This document shows, in pieces, positions 25,822-34,267 of a stretch of DNA of 64,000 nt. Source of the stretch: JBMYYR01 sp965243605 (GTDB taxonomy: Bacteria; Bacteroidota; Bacteroidia; Flavobacteriales; CAJXXR01); assembly GCA_965243605.1 (NCBI GenBank), contig CBDEVQ010000100.1, forward strand, positions 124,001 to 188,000, written 5' to 3'. The notes under the pieces were generated by a model. The model did not search any database, was not told the origin of the DNA, and saw nothing but the letters and a program-made list of their open reading frames with translations. Numbering within the stretch: the first letter of the stretch is position 1; each line of letters starts with the position of its first letter. The position numbers and the translations under genes were made by a program.

Positions 25822-26561
25822 GTAAAAAAATATTAATATATCTGATTATATTCCTTATAGGAATGTTCATTTGGTCTTATTTTGCTTCTGAGTCTAATAA
25901 ATTAAGACTTATGATAAGTAGTCCATATGAGATTTTAGAGTATTCCTATAGTAATATGGAAAGATTATTAGAAGATATTAAGTTTACTCTATTAGAATCT
26001 GTTTTTGGATTATGTTTGGGTGTGTTTTTTGGGCTAATTACAATGTTAATTTGTATTTACTTTCCAGGTTTTAGGACATTTATTATGCCAGCTATAGTCG
26101 TTAGTCAGGTCATTCCTTTAATAACCTTAGCTCCTTTATTTATTCTTTTATTTGGTATTGGTATAATATCGAAGGTAGTGATGTCGGCTTTGATCTGTTT
26201 TTTTCCAGTTTTTATAAGTTTTAATACCGGGGTTAAATTGGTTGATAAAAATATTCAAGAATTTTTTTTTACACATAATTCATCAGTTCATCAAAAGGTT
26301 ATTAATATGTATTTTCCATTGTCAGTACCCCATATAATGTCTGGGGTGAAAGTAGCAAGTACGCTTTCTGTGATAGGCGCATTAGTTGGAGAATTTAATG
26401 GAGCAGAACATGGATTAGGTCGAAATTTGTTTTTGGCAGCAAAGCGATTGGAACCTGAACTGATGATGTCAAGTTTATTTTTAAGCTCTTTTTTAGGAGG
26501 GCTGTTGTATTTAGTAATAGTATTCATAGAAAAAAGGATAGGAAAATGGTATTTAAATTAA
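25818..26561 (+). CDS. ABC transporter permease (NitT/TauT class)
   Basis: 247 residues with about six membrane helices: residues 5-25, 58-85, 92-115, 118-140, 185-200 and 220-240. The cytoplasmic EAA-type loop is VASTLSVIGALVGEFNGAEHGLGRNLFLAAKR (VIGA-GEF---GLG), the class signature of SsuC/TauC/ThiX-type permeases. It overlaps both neighbours by 4 and 16 bases, so it is surely co-transcribed with the ATPase and the binding protein. Confidence 0.9.
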   Translation: MSKKILIYLIIFLIGMFIWSYFASESNKLRLMISSPYEILEYSYSNMERLLEDIKFTLLESVFGLCLGVFFGLITMLICIYFPGFRTFIMPAIVVSQVIPLITLAPLFILLFGIGIISKVVMSALICFFPVFISFNTGVKLVDKNIQEFFFTHNSSVHQKVINMYFPLSVPHIMSGVKVASTLSVIGALVGEFNGAEHGLGRNLFLAAKRLEPELMMSSLFLSSFLGGLLYLVIVFIEKRIGKWYLN

Positions 26562-27550
26562 GAAGTCGAGATTTAGTAAAGATTGTGTTTGGTGTTTTAT
26601 TGAGTTTATTTTTGATAAATTGTAATTCTTCAGATCGACCAAATGCTAAAAAGAAAACGAAGGTTTCATTACAACAAGAGTGGTTTCCATATGCGGGTTA
26701 TGCAGGAGAGGTATTTGCTCTGTATCAAACGGCAAATGAATTTGGTTTGGAATTAGAACTAAAGGCAGGTTCAGATAATTTGGATCCAATTAAACTTGTT
26801 TTAAGTGGGGATTCTGATTTTGGGGTTGTTAGTGCGGATCGGATTTTAACGGCAAATGAGAAAGGAGCAGACTTAGTAGCTATAGGTGTTATTAATTACC
26901 AATCTCCTACTTGTTTTATTACTAAAAAGGGAAGTGGTATAGATAGCCCTAAAGATTTTGAAGGACATAGAGTTGGAATATTAACAGGGACAAATACGGA
27001 GTATGTTTACGAACTCTTAAAGATTAAGGAAAATATAGATGATGAAAGATTGAGAGAAGTTGAGATACCTTTTGATTTAAATACATTTATTAATGGAGAA
27101 TATGATGTACGTCCTGCATTTATTTATGATGAAACAGTTTCATTGGATAGATCGAATGTAGAATATTCTGTTATAGAACCTAAGGATTATTCTATTGATT
27201 TTTTAGGGACTGTGTATTTTACAAGTCGTTCTTTTTTGGAATCGAATCCAAAAACAGTGGAGCGTTTTGTGTACACATTGGCTAAGGGGTGGGAAAGCGC
27301 ATTATCTGATCCAGAGAAAGCTATTCATTTTTTAAAGAAGTATGATTCTTCTATTGATGTAACACGAGAATTAAAGTCATTAGAGCGTGGGCGAGATTAT
27401 TTTTCAGGGGAGCAAGGTAAGGTTTTATATGCAGGTCAATCTAGGTGGGAAAATATGTCTTTATCCCTAGCCTCCTTGAAAGGGAAGGAAGCTTATGATA
27501 TTATAGAAAGTGTTGATTTATCGTATATAGAGAAGTATCATCATAAATAA
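26546..27550 (+). CDS. NMT1/THI5-like substrate-binding lipoprotein
   Basis: 334 residues. Lipoprotein signal with Cys26 in FLINCNSS. SLQQEWFPYAGYAGEVFALYQ is the N-terminal opening of THI5/NMT1-like binding proteins, followed by LVLSGDSDFGVVSADRIL (the substrate pocket region), then TCFITKKGSGIDSPKDFEG and HRVGILTGTNTEYVYELL. Relatives bind pyrimidine precursors of thiamine or sulfonates. Substrate cannot be assigned. The neighbouring nucleotide-processing-type (LOG) domain makes a pyrimidine or other nucleobase-like ligand an attractive guess. Confidence 0.85.
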   Translation: MVFKLRSRDLVKIVFGVLLSLFLINCNSSDRPNAKKKTKVSLQQEWFPYAGYAGEVFALYQTANEFGLELELKAGSDNLDPIKLVLSGDSDFGVVSADRILTANEKGADLVAIGVINYQSPTCFITKKGSGIDSPKDFEGHRVGILTGTNTEYVYELLKIKENIDDERLREVEIPFDLNTFINGEYDVRPAFIYDETVSLDRSNVEYSVIEPKDYSIDFLGTVYFTSRSFLESNPKTVERFVYTLAKGWESALSDPEKAIHFLKKYDSSIDVTRELKSLERGRDYFSGEQGKVLYAGQSRWENMSLSLASLKGKEAYDIIESVDLSYIEKYHHK

Positions 27551-27558
27551 ATAGTTTT

Positions 27559-28305
27559 ATGTTACGAATTATTCATGATAAAAGGGAATTTAAGTTTTTG
27601 AATATGTATTCTTCGAAAAAGAATGCTCCTTTTGTCATGAAAAATAATTTTCCACATAGAGGTATTGGTAATTTTATAGCAGATAAACTTACTTCTGTTT
27701 CAAAAGAAAATTCAGATTATAAGAATATCCTTGATATAGGATGTGGAACAGGGTGGTTGAAAGATAAAATCCCTAATGGTTTAAGCTATATAGGTTTAGA
27801 TAATTGTTCTTATTTTATTGAAGAATTGTCTAAGAATACAAATTGCTTTTATACTTTGGATATTGAAGCTCCACATTCGATAGATTCGATTAATGAATTT
27901 CGCTCGGACATAATTGTTTGCTGTTTAAGCTTAATAGAAATCCCATATTTAAAAGATGCCTTTCGAAATTTATCATTATTGTGTAACCCTGGTGGAAATT
28001 TATTAATTGTGGGATTGGATCCTGTAATTGAGCTTCATAGGATATCAAAGGATACAGATCAATTCTATTATTATTTAGATATGTATTTAAATAATTCTGA
28101 TAAACTTACTATATCTAAAAAAATAAAAAGTAAAGGAGAGATTTCAAGAGGGGATTATCACCGTATACTTTATAGTCAAAAGGATTATCATCAATTAGCT
28201 AAAAAAAATAATTTTGTATTAGAAGAGTCTGATCAAATTAGAAACGTCGAATTTAAAAGAGGAGATCCTATATATAATTATATGCTATTTAAGCGAGAAG
28301 AATAA
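27559..28305 (+). CDS. Class I SAM-dependent methyltransferase
   Basis: 248 residues. Motif I ILDIGCGTGWLKDKI, post-I YIGLDN, and motif II region DIIVCCLSLIEIPYLKDAF with a following strand NLLIVGLDP. This is the standard Rossmann methyltransferase core. The C-terminal part (ISRGDYHRILYSQKDYHQLAKKNNF) resembles small-molecule methylases of the UbiE/COQ5-like group. It starts 8 bases after the binding-protein stop and ends 11 bases before the kinase, so it is one of the operon genes. Substrate unknown. Confidence 0.85.
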   Translation: MLRIIHDKREFKFLNMYSSKKNAPFVMKNNFPHRGIGNFIADKLTSVSKENSDYKNILDIGCGTGWLKDKIPNGLSYIGLDNCSYFIEELSKNTNCFYTLDIEAPHSIDSINEFRSDIIVCCLSLIEIPYLKDAFRNLSLLCNPGGNLLIVGLDPVIELHRISKDTDQFYYYLDMYLNNSDKLTISKKIKSKGEISRGDYHRILYSQKDYHQLAKKNNFVLEESDQIRNVEFKRGDPIYNYMLFKREE

Positions 28306-28316
28306 ATAATCAAATT

Positions 28317-30107
28317 ATGGTTACAATTGGTTTTTTTGGGAGTAGTGATATTGTATTTGCAAAGAAGTTTGAATCAGAAATACGTTCAATTCTTATTCAG
28401 GTTTTTCAAAAATATCCATCAGTACGATTATTTACGGGAGGATATTCTGGGATTATGGAGTTAGTTCCTCGAATATCAAGAGAGCTATTGGCTGAATATC
28501 CCGAGAATAAGCTTGAAAACTATGGTGTTTTGTATAAAGGTTATGATGAATCTCCAAATCAATATTTAGATAAAGCTTTTACAGCTAAAACAATTGGACA
28601 GAGGGTTGATTATATATTGTCGATGTCTGATATAATATATGCTTTCCCTGGAAGCTCAGGAACTCATCATGAAATCTTACAAACATTAGAATCTATAAAA
28701 TATCCTAGTTCAGAAACTTTAAAGGTTAAACAATTTTTTATTCATGAGTATTGGAATGACCATATTAAAACAGAATTTGAAAGTTCTTGTTTTTTTAATT
28801 ATCAGACCAAATTTGAGTTTAAACTGCCTATGATTGAGCTTGAAAATACTCCGAAAAAAGTATCACAAATCAATATACTTGATTCAATAAAGGAGTTTGA
28901 AGGTATATATAAAGATGATTTAAATGTTTTAGCTTTTGACTTTGCATATTCGCTATATGGAAATAATTTTGGTATAAATCAGGGTGTAAATAAGAGTAAG
29001 TTTATTAAACCTTATGATCGTATTTTAGATGATTTTTTATCAAAGAATAGCTCTATATTATCAAATAAAGGTTCATTTTCTTCTTATTCGAGGCTGTCAA
29101 ATCCAATTTATTTTGGAGATGATCAGATATATGAAACAGACAGGGAGCTAATATTAGATACGTTGAGTGAGACAAAGTCGGAAGAGTTATTTATAAAATG
29201 GAACAAGCATTTAGAAAATTCTGATTTTGGAAAGCTTTCCTTTTGGGTTAATGAGAGTTTTGGTTTTGATGATATAAGTGTTAATATATCCTGCTTTGTG
29301 GTTCTTAATATTGATTTGCCAGATACTCAGTGTGAAAGGACATTGGATATTCTCTATCATTATATTGTTACTGAAGGTTTAAGACATTTAATTAAGGCTG
29401 TTAATAAGCACCTTACACTCTCTATTAAGCTAACAAAATTTAAAAATTATGCTTTAGCTCATAAGCATACGATTAAGAATTACGGCTTTAATTTTTATTT
29501 AAATTACTTATTAGAATCTTTTAAGGGTAATTCTAACTATGTGGAAATGTTAAATAATGTTGAAAATATATTGAAAGTGAGAGACTTGTCGTCTCAGTTG
29601 ATTTACTCCTTTGATAAAGGAAATTCAAAAGATATATATGAGTCTTATGGGGTATATACGATTTATGATTTAATATTATTACTGAGGAATAGTGGAACTT
29701 TAGCGTATCGAGGTCTTGAAAACTTTCAAATAAAAGGTGAAGTTGATTCTAATACTGTGAATAGACAGGTTAATCCACATGAATTTTTAGATCTATTTAA
29801 TATTCTTAGTAATCTCTACAGTAATACCCGTAAACACAGTAATGATGAATCTTTTGATATAATTATTGATTTTGCTCAAAAGAGTTCAATAGAAATATTA
29901 TTTAAGAACTATCATCTTATTGACCAACAATATTTGGATCGTCTGAATGGACTTTCACTTAGTGGTTATTATAATAAACATAAGGGCTTCAATCAAATTT
30001 CAACCTCTATAAGGCGTTTAGGGTATTTGGAGTTAGATACGACTAAAAATGAACAAGAAAAATCTACAACTATTAAATTATTGATTTATGAAAATACTAA
30101 TTATTGA
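28317..30107 (+). CDS. LOG/SLOG-domain histidine kinase-like protein
   Basis: 596 residues. Residues 1-140 form a LOG-like SLOG domain: RLFTGGYSGIMELV (GGYSGIM at 41-47), then QRVDYILSMSDIIYAFPGSSGTHHEIL; PGSSGTHHE at 111-119 matches the PGGxGTxxE nucleosidase motif of LOG proteins, with the upstream Arg (R96). A ~200-residue middle region is unknown. A helix with AHKHTIKN (381-388) could be a DHp-type phosphoacceptor. Residues about 485-590 look like a HATPase: NLYSNTRKHS (499-508, N-box-like) and a late GYYNKHKGFNQIS...LGYLEL segment. Overlaps the response-regulator gene by 20 bases. The architecture, if confirmed, would couple a nucleotide-acting or -sensing domain to phosphotransfer. Confidence 0.75.
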   Translation: MVTIGFFGSSDIVFAKKFESEIRSILIQVFQKYPSVRLFTGGYSGIMELVPRISRELLAEYPENKLENYGVLYKGYDESPNQYLDKAFTAKTIGQRVDYILSMSDIIYAFPGSSGTHHEILQTLESIKYPSSETLKVKQFFIHEYWNDHIKTEFESSCFFNYQTKFEFKLPMIELENTPKKVSQINILDSIKEFEGIYKDDLNVLAFDFAYSLYGNNFGINQGVNKSKFIKPYDRILDDFLSKNSSILSNKGSFSSYSRLSNPIYFGDDQIYETDRELILDTLSETKSEELFIKWNKHLENSDFGKLSFWVNESFGFDDISVNISCFVVLNIDLPDTQCERTLDILYHYIVTEGLRHLIKAVNKHLTLSIKLTKFKNYALAHKHTIKNYGFNFYLNYLLESFKGNSNYVEMLNNVENILKVRDLSSQLIYSFDKGNSKDIYESYGVYTIYDLILLLRNSGTLAYRGLENFQIKGEVDSNTVNRQVNPHEFLDLFNILSNLYSNTRKHSNDESFDIIIDFAQKSSIEILFKNYHLIDQQYLDRLNGLSLSGYYNKHKGFNQISTSIRRLGYLELDTTKNEQEKSTTIKLLIYENTNY

Positions 30108-30888
30108 TGATAACCGAATTTATGCATCAAATTTACAATTGCATTTGATGAATTATTTAAATTTAGATTTTGATGATATTTTGATTAAGACGAATCCAAA
30201 GAATGGATTGGCGGTTATGGATCATTCTTATGATATTGTTTTTATTGATTATCAGTTTGACCAGTGTTCTATTACAGGTAAGGATATTTGTATTAAGATA
30301 AAATCAAAATACCCTCTAGCTGTGCGTATATTATCTTCAGCATATGCTCGAGATCATATGGCGAATGTTATTTCAGCAGGCTTTGACGCCTATTTGGATA
30401 AAGATATAGGTGAGTTAGATAAGGATATGAAGTATATATCGGGTGTTATAGAGGAAGGGTTTAAGAATAGTAGGGAGTATTTTAAGAGTGAATTTAGTGA
30501 GATAGAGTTAAAGTCTGTTAAGACATTATTGGATACTCTAGAATTAGTATTAGATAACGGTTGGTATAAGAAACTAGAACATGTATTTATTGTAGCAAGG
30601 CTACTTTCGAATGAAAAGAAGAGTTGTGATGAACAGCAGATTATAGAACATTTATCAATTATAATTGATTCAATTAATAAGGGAGATAAAAGAGTGATTC
30701 TTGGAAAAGAGTATTTTCCTTTAGTTAGAAGAACAGCTTTTAATCAGTATTTTAATAAAAGTTCTTATATCGAAACTGAAAACGCTTTAAAAGCAAGGCA
30801 GCTGTTTAAGGAAAATCCTGAGCGATGGTCACGCGTTAAACAGCTTAGTGTAATAGATAAATTATTATTGGAATTCCAGTTGTGCTAA
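30088..30888 (+). CDS. Response regulator with novel C-terminal domain
   Basis: 266 residues. REC domain 1-115: ILIIDDN (D7, D8), phosphoacceptor D54 in VFIDYQFD, switch Ser83/84 in ILSSAY, and K105 in YLDKDI, all in the expected order. No recognised DNA-binding output domain follows; residues 116-266 are mainly helical (KSVKTLLDTLELVLDNGW; YIETENALKARQLFKENPERWS). It overlaps the SLOG-kinase gene by 20 bases, so the two are an obvious cognate pair. Output is unknown, perhaps protein interaction rather than DNA. Confidence 0.85.
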   Translation: MKILIIDDNRIYASNLQLHLMNYLNLDFDDILIKTNPKNGLAVMDHSYDIVFIDYQFDQCSITGKDICIKIKSKYPLAVRILSSAYARDHMANVISAGFDAYLDKDIGELDKDMKYISGVIEEGFKNSREYFKSEFSEIELKSVKTLLDTLELVLDNGWYKKLEHVFIVARLLSNEKKSCDEQQIIEHLSIIIDSINKGDKRVILGKEYFPLVRRTAFNQYFNKSSYIETENALKARQLFKENPERWSRVKQLSVIDKLLLEFQLC

Positions 30889-30959
30889 TGTAACCTTACA
30901 TATAATATAGTAGGTTGACCTAACTAGAGAAGTGAAAAGTTAGGTGTCTTAAGTTGTTG

Positions 30960-30998
30960 AAAAAGAGTTTGATACATTTTGTATCAAACTCTTTTTTG
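30960..30998 (+). terminator. Strong rho-independent terminator
   Basis: AAAAGAGTTTGATAC and GTATCAAACTCTTTT (15-base perfect stem), 5-base loop, then a T run. Ends the six-gene operon. Confidence 0.9.
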
Positions 30999-31083
30999 TT
31001 TAATTTCACAATAGATATATATCTAAATAGTAACAGTCAGGTTGCCGCCTAACTGTTACAAATTTTAGAAAGGAATCACTTGA

Positions 31084-31186
31084 ATGAAACCTTAACTTAC
31101 TTTTGAAGAGTGTTATAGACTCCGTAAAAGTTATTACGTATAAAAACACGTCTAATCAAAAATACGTAATTCAATGAAGGTTTCAT
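31084..31186. repeat. Nested inverted repeats before mobilization genes
   Basis: Outer arms ATGAAACCTT (31084-31093) and AAGGTTTCAT (31177-31186); inner arms ATTACGTA (31133-31140) and TACGTAAT (31163-31170). Such large symmetrical structures close to relaxase modules may be oriT-like or att-like, but the relaxase is 5 kb downstream, so this is tentative. Confidence 0.5.
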
Positions 31187-31216
31187 GTGTAATAACCGTT
31201 AAAAAACATAAATCGC

Positions 31217-31477
31217 ATGAAAACATCAATTTATCACTGCCACGAACTAATGGCTTATTTAAAAGCGTATCACTATACGCAAACCTATAGACAAGGAGGC
31301 AAAGATGCCTATTATTTTGGACCTAAGTGTTCATACATCTTTGTACCTATTGAAGAGTTAACCTTCTCAAAATCTCAAATTTTAGACATTTTTAAAACAG
31401 GGGCTGAGCACATTCAGGATATTGAATATGCCCGTTTTACTGTTTTTGTCGAAGAGTTTAGATTGAAGAACCCTTAG
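31217..31477 (+). CDS. Small hypothetical protein
   Basis: 86 residues, soluble, with aromatics and His at the start (YHCHELMAYLKAYHYTQTY) and a beta-rich end (YARFTVFVEEF). No family recognised. First gene of the mobilization segment; a hairpin with 12-base arms (11 of 12 pairs, 31492-31521) follows its stop. Confidence 0.55.
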   Translation: MKTSIYHCHELMAYLKAYHYTQTYRQGGKDAYYFGPKCSYIFVPIEELTFSKSQILDIFKTGAEHIQDIEYARFTVFVEEFRLKNP

Positions 31478-31491
31478 CCACAATTTTATTT

Positions 31492-31521
31492 CTTAAGGTG
31501 GCTTATTCCAGCCATCTTAAG
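31492..31521 (+). terminator. Hairpin after small hypothetical gene
   Basis: CTTAAGGTGGCT and AGCCATCTTAAG, 11 of 12 pairs, 6-base loop. No clear T tract follows, so it may be only a weak terminator or an RNA-processing hairpin. Confidence 0.4.
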
Positions 31522-31565
31522 ATTACCCCCACCATTTTATTGTCTAATTATTTAAATCATTTATT

Positions 31566-32669
31566 ATGAATGTATTTACTGGGCGTACTACGCCAAAAAA
31601 ACGCACGTCTGCATTATATGTAGACCGTGAATTAGAGCAGATTATCGCTCAAAATCACCAAAGCTATTTAGCGAGCCAATTGGATTTAGCGCAACAATTG
31701 TCATCATCAGATAACATATTACATCCAGATAGTCTACTTGGGCCTTTACACTCCAACTACCAAAACTTAATTCACAACGTGGATTATTATATCTCTGGAG
31801 ATGCTCATAAGTCAAAAGCAGAATCGGATGTTTTAGATACACAATCTGAAAAGGAAGATTTACAAATAGACTTAGAAGAAAAAAAGGGAAGAGCATCCTT
31901 TTTAAAAGCCAAACTGAAAGAATACTTATCAGCAATGAGCTTAAAATTTAAATCATGGAATAGAGTAAAAATCATGCTCTGGATTATGTTATCTCTTGAG
32001 ATTTTGGTGAATTATAAGATGTTTGCCTTAGTAGGAGGTAGCCTTTTATCTAACCTGGCTCTAGCTGGATTAACATGTTTAGCCATTTTTTATTATGCAG
32101 AGTATGTGGCTGAACTTATACGTCCCATACAAAATAGACTTCGTAAATTTTTTGTTTCACTACTTTCTAATCTTCCTGTGATTTTAATTTTTACTCTGCT
32201 GGCTCATCTCCGAACACAGTATCTAACAGTGGAGCATGGACAGAATTCTACAAGTTCAGGAGTGATCGTTTATCTACTGCCTTTGATCAACTGTTTTGTC
32301 TATAGTGTTTGCGTGAATATGATAGAAAAATATAAACCTACATCAGGTGAATTTGAAATTTATCATACCTATAAAATCCACAAAGATGAACTGGATACAT
32401 TAAAACTTTCAATTAAAAATACCCGTTCATCCATCACTGACTGTGATAAAATCTTACGAGAAAAGATACAGGAACATTACAGCTATCTGCTACTGGGACG
32501 TAATACAGAACGCCAAATTGTAACGCTCTATCAATCAACCTTTACTCAGTATAAAGCAGAATTTGCTTTAAGATCAGCATCGACAAAGGCTCATCAAGCC
32601 CTTCAACCGATCATTTTACCTGAGCTTAGCCTTAACTACCAACATGTTCAACCTGAAAATTTCATCTAA
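31566..32669 (+). CDS. Membrane coiled-coil protein of mobile element
   Basis: 367 residues. A soluble N-terminal part (about 1-130) with coiled-coil potential (SEKEDLQIDLEEKKGRASFLKAKL), then a hydrophobic core with about four membrane segments (134-155, 157-180, 198-215, 230-250), then a second helical region. No enzyme motif. In conjugative and mobilizable elements such proteins may be transfer-apparatus components. It is tightly followed (2 bases) by a lipoprotein gene, suggesting an envelope-associated complex. Confidence 0.7.
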   Translation: MNVFTGRTTPKKRTSALYVDRELEQIIAQNHQSYLASQLDLAQQLSSSDNILHPDSLLGPLHSNYQNLIHNVDYYISGDAHKSKAESDVLDTQSEKEDLQIDLEEKKGRASFLKAKLKEYLSAMSLKFKSWNRVKIMLWIMLSLEILVNYKMFALVGGSLLSNLALAGLTCLAIFYYAEYVAELIRPIQNRLRKFFVSLLSNLPVILIFTLLAHLRTQYLTVEHGQNSTSSGVIVYLLPLINCFVYSVCVNMIEKYKPTSGEFEIYHTYKIHKDELDTLKLSIKNTRSSITDCDKILREKIQEHYSYLLLGRNTERQIVTLYQSTFTQYKAEFALRSASTKAHQALQPIILPELSLNYQHVQPENFI

Positions 32670-32671
32670 TT

Positions 32672-33364
32672 ATGAAAGCAATTCTATTTACTATAATCAT
32701 TGTATGTCTTTTATCGTGTACAGACACAGACACTCCGCATATTCACGTAAGTCTACTAGATGACCGTACCGAGTCTGTTAAGCCTCAAGCTTTACATCCA
32801 CATTCTATTTTAGAGTATTACAAAGATGATATCTATGGCTCTAAATCCTTTAGCTATAAAGACATCACGGATGTGGTACATTCTAAAACTTATACCCATG
32901 AATTAAAATCTGAAAATTACTGGCTTTCCAATGCTTTAGATCGGAAAGCCAGCCTTGAAGGATTTTATGGGGGAATAAAATCACAATTAAACTTTGGTGA
33001 TTCTATGGATTGGGGATATGATATTTCTCCGATATGGGAAACCGTTGTTTTACAGCTGTCGAATTTACAAAAGCTTAAAGCGAAAACCAAAGGTGAGTAT
33101 ATTCTTATTCTTCGCTCAGACCTTCGCCAAAATTCAGCTCTATATAACAGTTACAAAGATAGAGAATTATCAAAAACTCAACTGGTTTATCGTTATCTAA
33201 CATGGGCTAAAATAAAGGGTATTGTTCATAGTGAAAACCACCCAAAACTCATTGTGTGGCATACGCCTAACACCAAAGAAGCAGATAAGCACTTTACAGA
33301 TATGTCTTCTGTCTATCAGTCTGTTTGTGATAGTCTTAACATTCCTCTGGAATTTAAATATTAA
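32672..33364 (+). CDS. Hypothetical lipoprotein, possible VWA-like fold
   Basis: 230 residues. Lipoprotein signal MKAILFTIIIVCLLSC (Cys 16). Mature part begins with a beta strand HIHVSLLDDRTES, where D-R-T-E-S fits a MIDAS-type DxTxS motif, and a later strand GEYILILRSDLRQNS. The same order (short strand, then acidic segment, then ILxSD/N strand) occurs in the 33369 lipoprotein, so the two may be paralogues. No VWA match was verified. Confidence 0.6.
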   Translation: MKAILFTIIIVCLLSCTDTDTPHIHVSLLDDRTESVKPQALHPHSILEYYKDDIYGSKSFSYKDITDVVHSKTYTHELKSENYWLSNALDRKASLEGFYGGIKSQLNFGDSMDWGYDISPIWETVVLQLSNLQKLKAKTKGEYILILRSDLRQNSALYNSYKDRELSKTQLVYRYLTWAKIKGIVHSENHPKLIVWHTPNTKEADKHFTDMSSVYQSVCDSLNIPLEFKY

Positions 33365-33368
33365 TAGC

Positions 33369-34112
33369 ATGAAAACCATATCAACTTATATCCTCTGCCT
33401 TTTTCTTTTCTTAGGAGTGTTGTCGTGTTTTGAAAATCAAAAGGTTCCAATTTTAGACCTAGTGATTATGCAGGATTTGGATAATGCTCCAGCGAATCAA
33501 CTTTCATTTAATCACATCGATTATCTTTTGGATTTTGATCGATTTTTAGAGTATGAATTTCAGATCCGTTATCGAGAGCTTAGCCGCCAAGGAGGTTTAG
33601 GCTTGTTAAAGCAGACTCATCTTCCTTTGTCAGATTCTCATTTTGATACGAAAACTTCACGTTTGCATACCGCGAATCGTTTTAAAAAGGCGACGGAGGA
33701 ATTGTTTAACCCAATAGAAGTCCCTAATAGAGGTGATGGTGAGTGGTCAAAACTAATTTACCCATCGCTTGTTTATGAACTAAATAGGCTAGCAAGAGCC
33801 TCCCTTGCGACGAATAAGATAATTATTCTTAGCTCAAATCTATTTGAGGATAATGAATTTTTCTCTGTGTTTAGAGAGAAGGATAAATCTCTGTTACTGG
33901 AGCACCCTGGTGATGTTCTTAAATATTTTGATAATCAATTTCCACTGGAAGACTTAAGGGGAATTCGTGTTTATATTTTCTATCAGGCTGATGAGCATTC
34001 CAGCCGTTTATTTCATGAGATGAGTAGACTCTATAGCTATCTTTTAAGTGCACATGGAGCAGAAGTCCATATCAGTACCCAATTTGTAGAACCCAATTTT
34101 AAACCAGAATAA
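33369..34112 (+). CDS. Hypothetical lipoprotein, possible paralogue of 32672
   Basis: 247 residues from ATG 33369; the reading frame is open upstream into the preceding gene, but this start gives a lipoprotein signal (LFLFLGVLSC, Cys 17 or so). The mature part has PILDLVIMQDLDN and NKIIILSSNLFEDNE strands aligned with the two conserved strands of the upstream lipoprotein. Four bases separate the genes, which are probably paired in one complex. Function unknown. Confidence 0.65.
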   Translation: MKTISTYILCLFLFLGVLSCFENQKVPILDLVIMQDLDNAPANQLSFNHIDYLLDFDRFLEYEFQIRYRELSRQGGLGLLKQTHLPLSDSHFDTKTSRLHTANRFKKATEELFNPIEVPNRGDGEWSKLIYPSLVYELNRLARASLATNKIIILSSNLFEDNEFFSVFREKDKSLLLEHPGDVLKYFDNQFPLEDLRGIRVYIFYQADEHSSRLFHEMSRLYSYLLSAHGAEVHISTQFVEPNFKPE

Positions 34113-34113
34113 T

Positions 34114-34266
34114 ATGGAAAAGCAAGATCATTTTAAGCCCTTTTTAAATTTTATCAAGTTCATCTTCCAAGTTATTGGATTTATGATTCTAGGTACCTTA
34201 AAAGTTATCGGTGTCATCTTTAAGGTCATCGGTGAAATCATTGAAACAACCACAAAAAAGAAATAG
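34114..34266 (+). CDS. 50-residue membrane peptide
   Basis: ATG at 34114, 1 base after the preceding stop, TAG at 34264-34266, one base before the next ATG at 34268. Sequence: short acidic-basic start, a hydrophobic stretch (FIFQVIGFMILGTLKVIGVIF) that would span the membrane once, and a basic tail (TTTKKK). Perfect packing between neighbouring genes supports it. Probably a small membrane partner of the lipoproteins or coupling protein. Confidence 0.7.
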   Translation: MEKQDHFKPFLNFIKFIFQVIGFMILGTLKVIGVIFKVIGEIIETTTKKK

Positions 34267-34267
34267 C

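Larger units (their letters stand above)
30889..31216. other. Intergenic region with terminator and nested inverted repeats
   Basis: No gene. After the operon terminator (30960-30998) come a hairpin near 31027-31059 (GTAACAGT/ACTGTTAC arms) and nested inverted repeats 31084-31093 with 31177-31186 and 31133-31140 with 31163-31170, just before the mobilization gene set. Confidence 0.6.

Noticed and set aside
33222..33368. Longer version of the second lipoprotein starting upstream
   Set aside because: The extra N-terminus lies inside the preceding gene and has no lipoprotein or other signal; the ATG at 33369 gives a clean signal.
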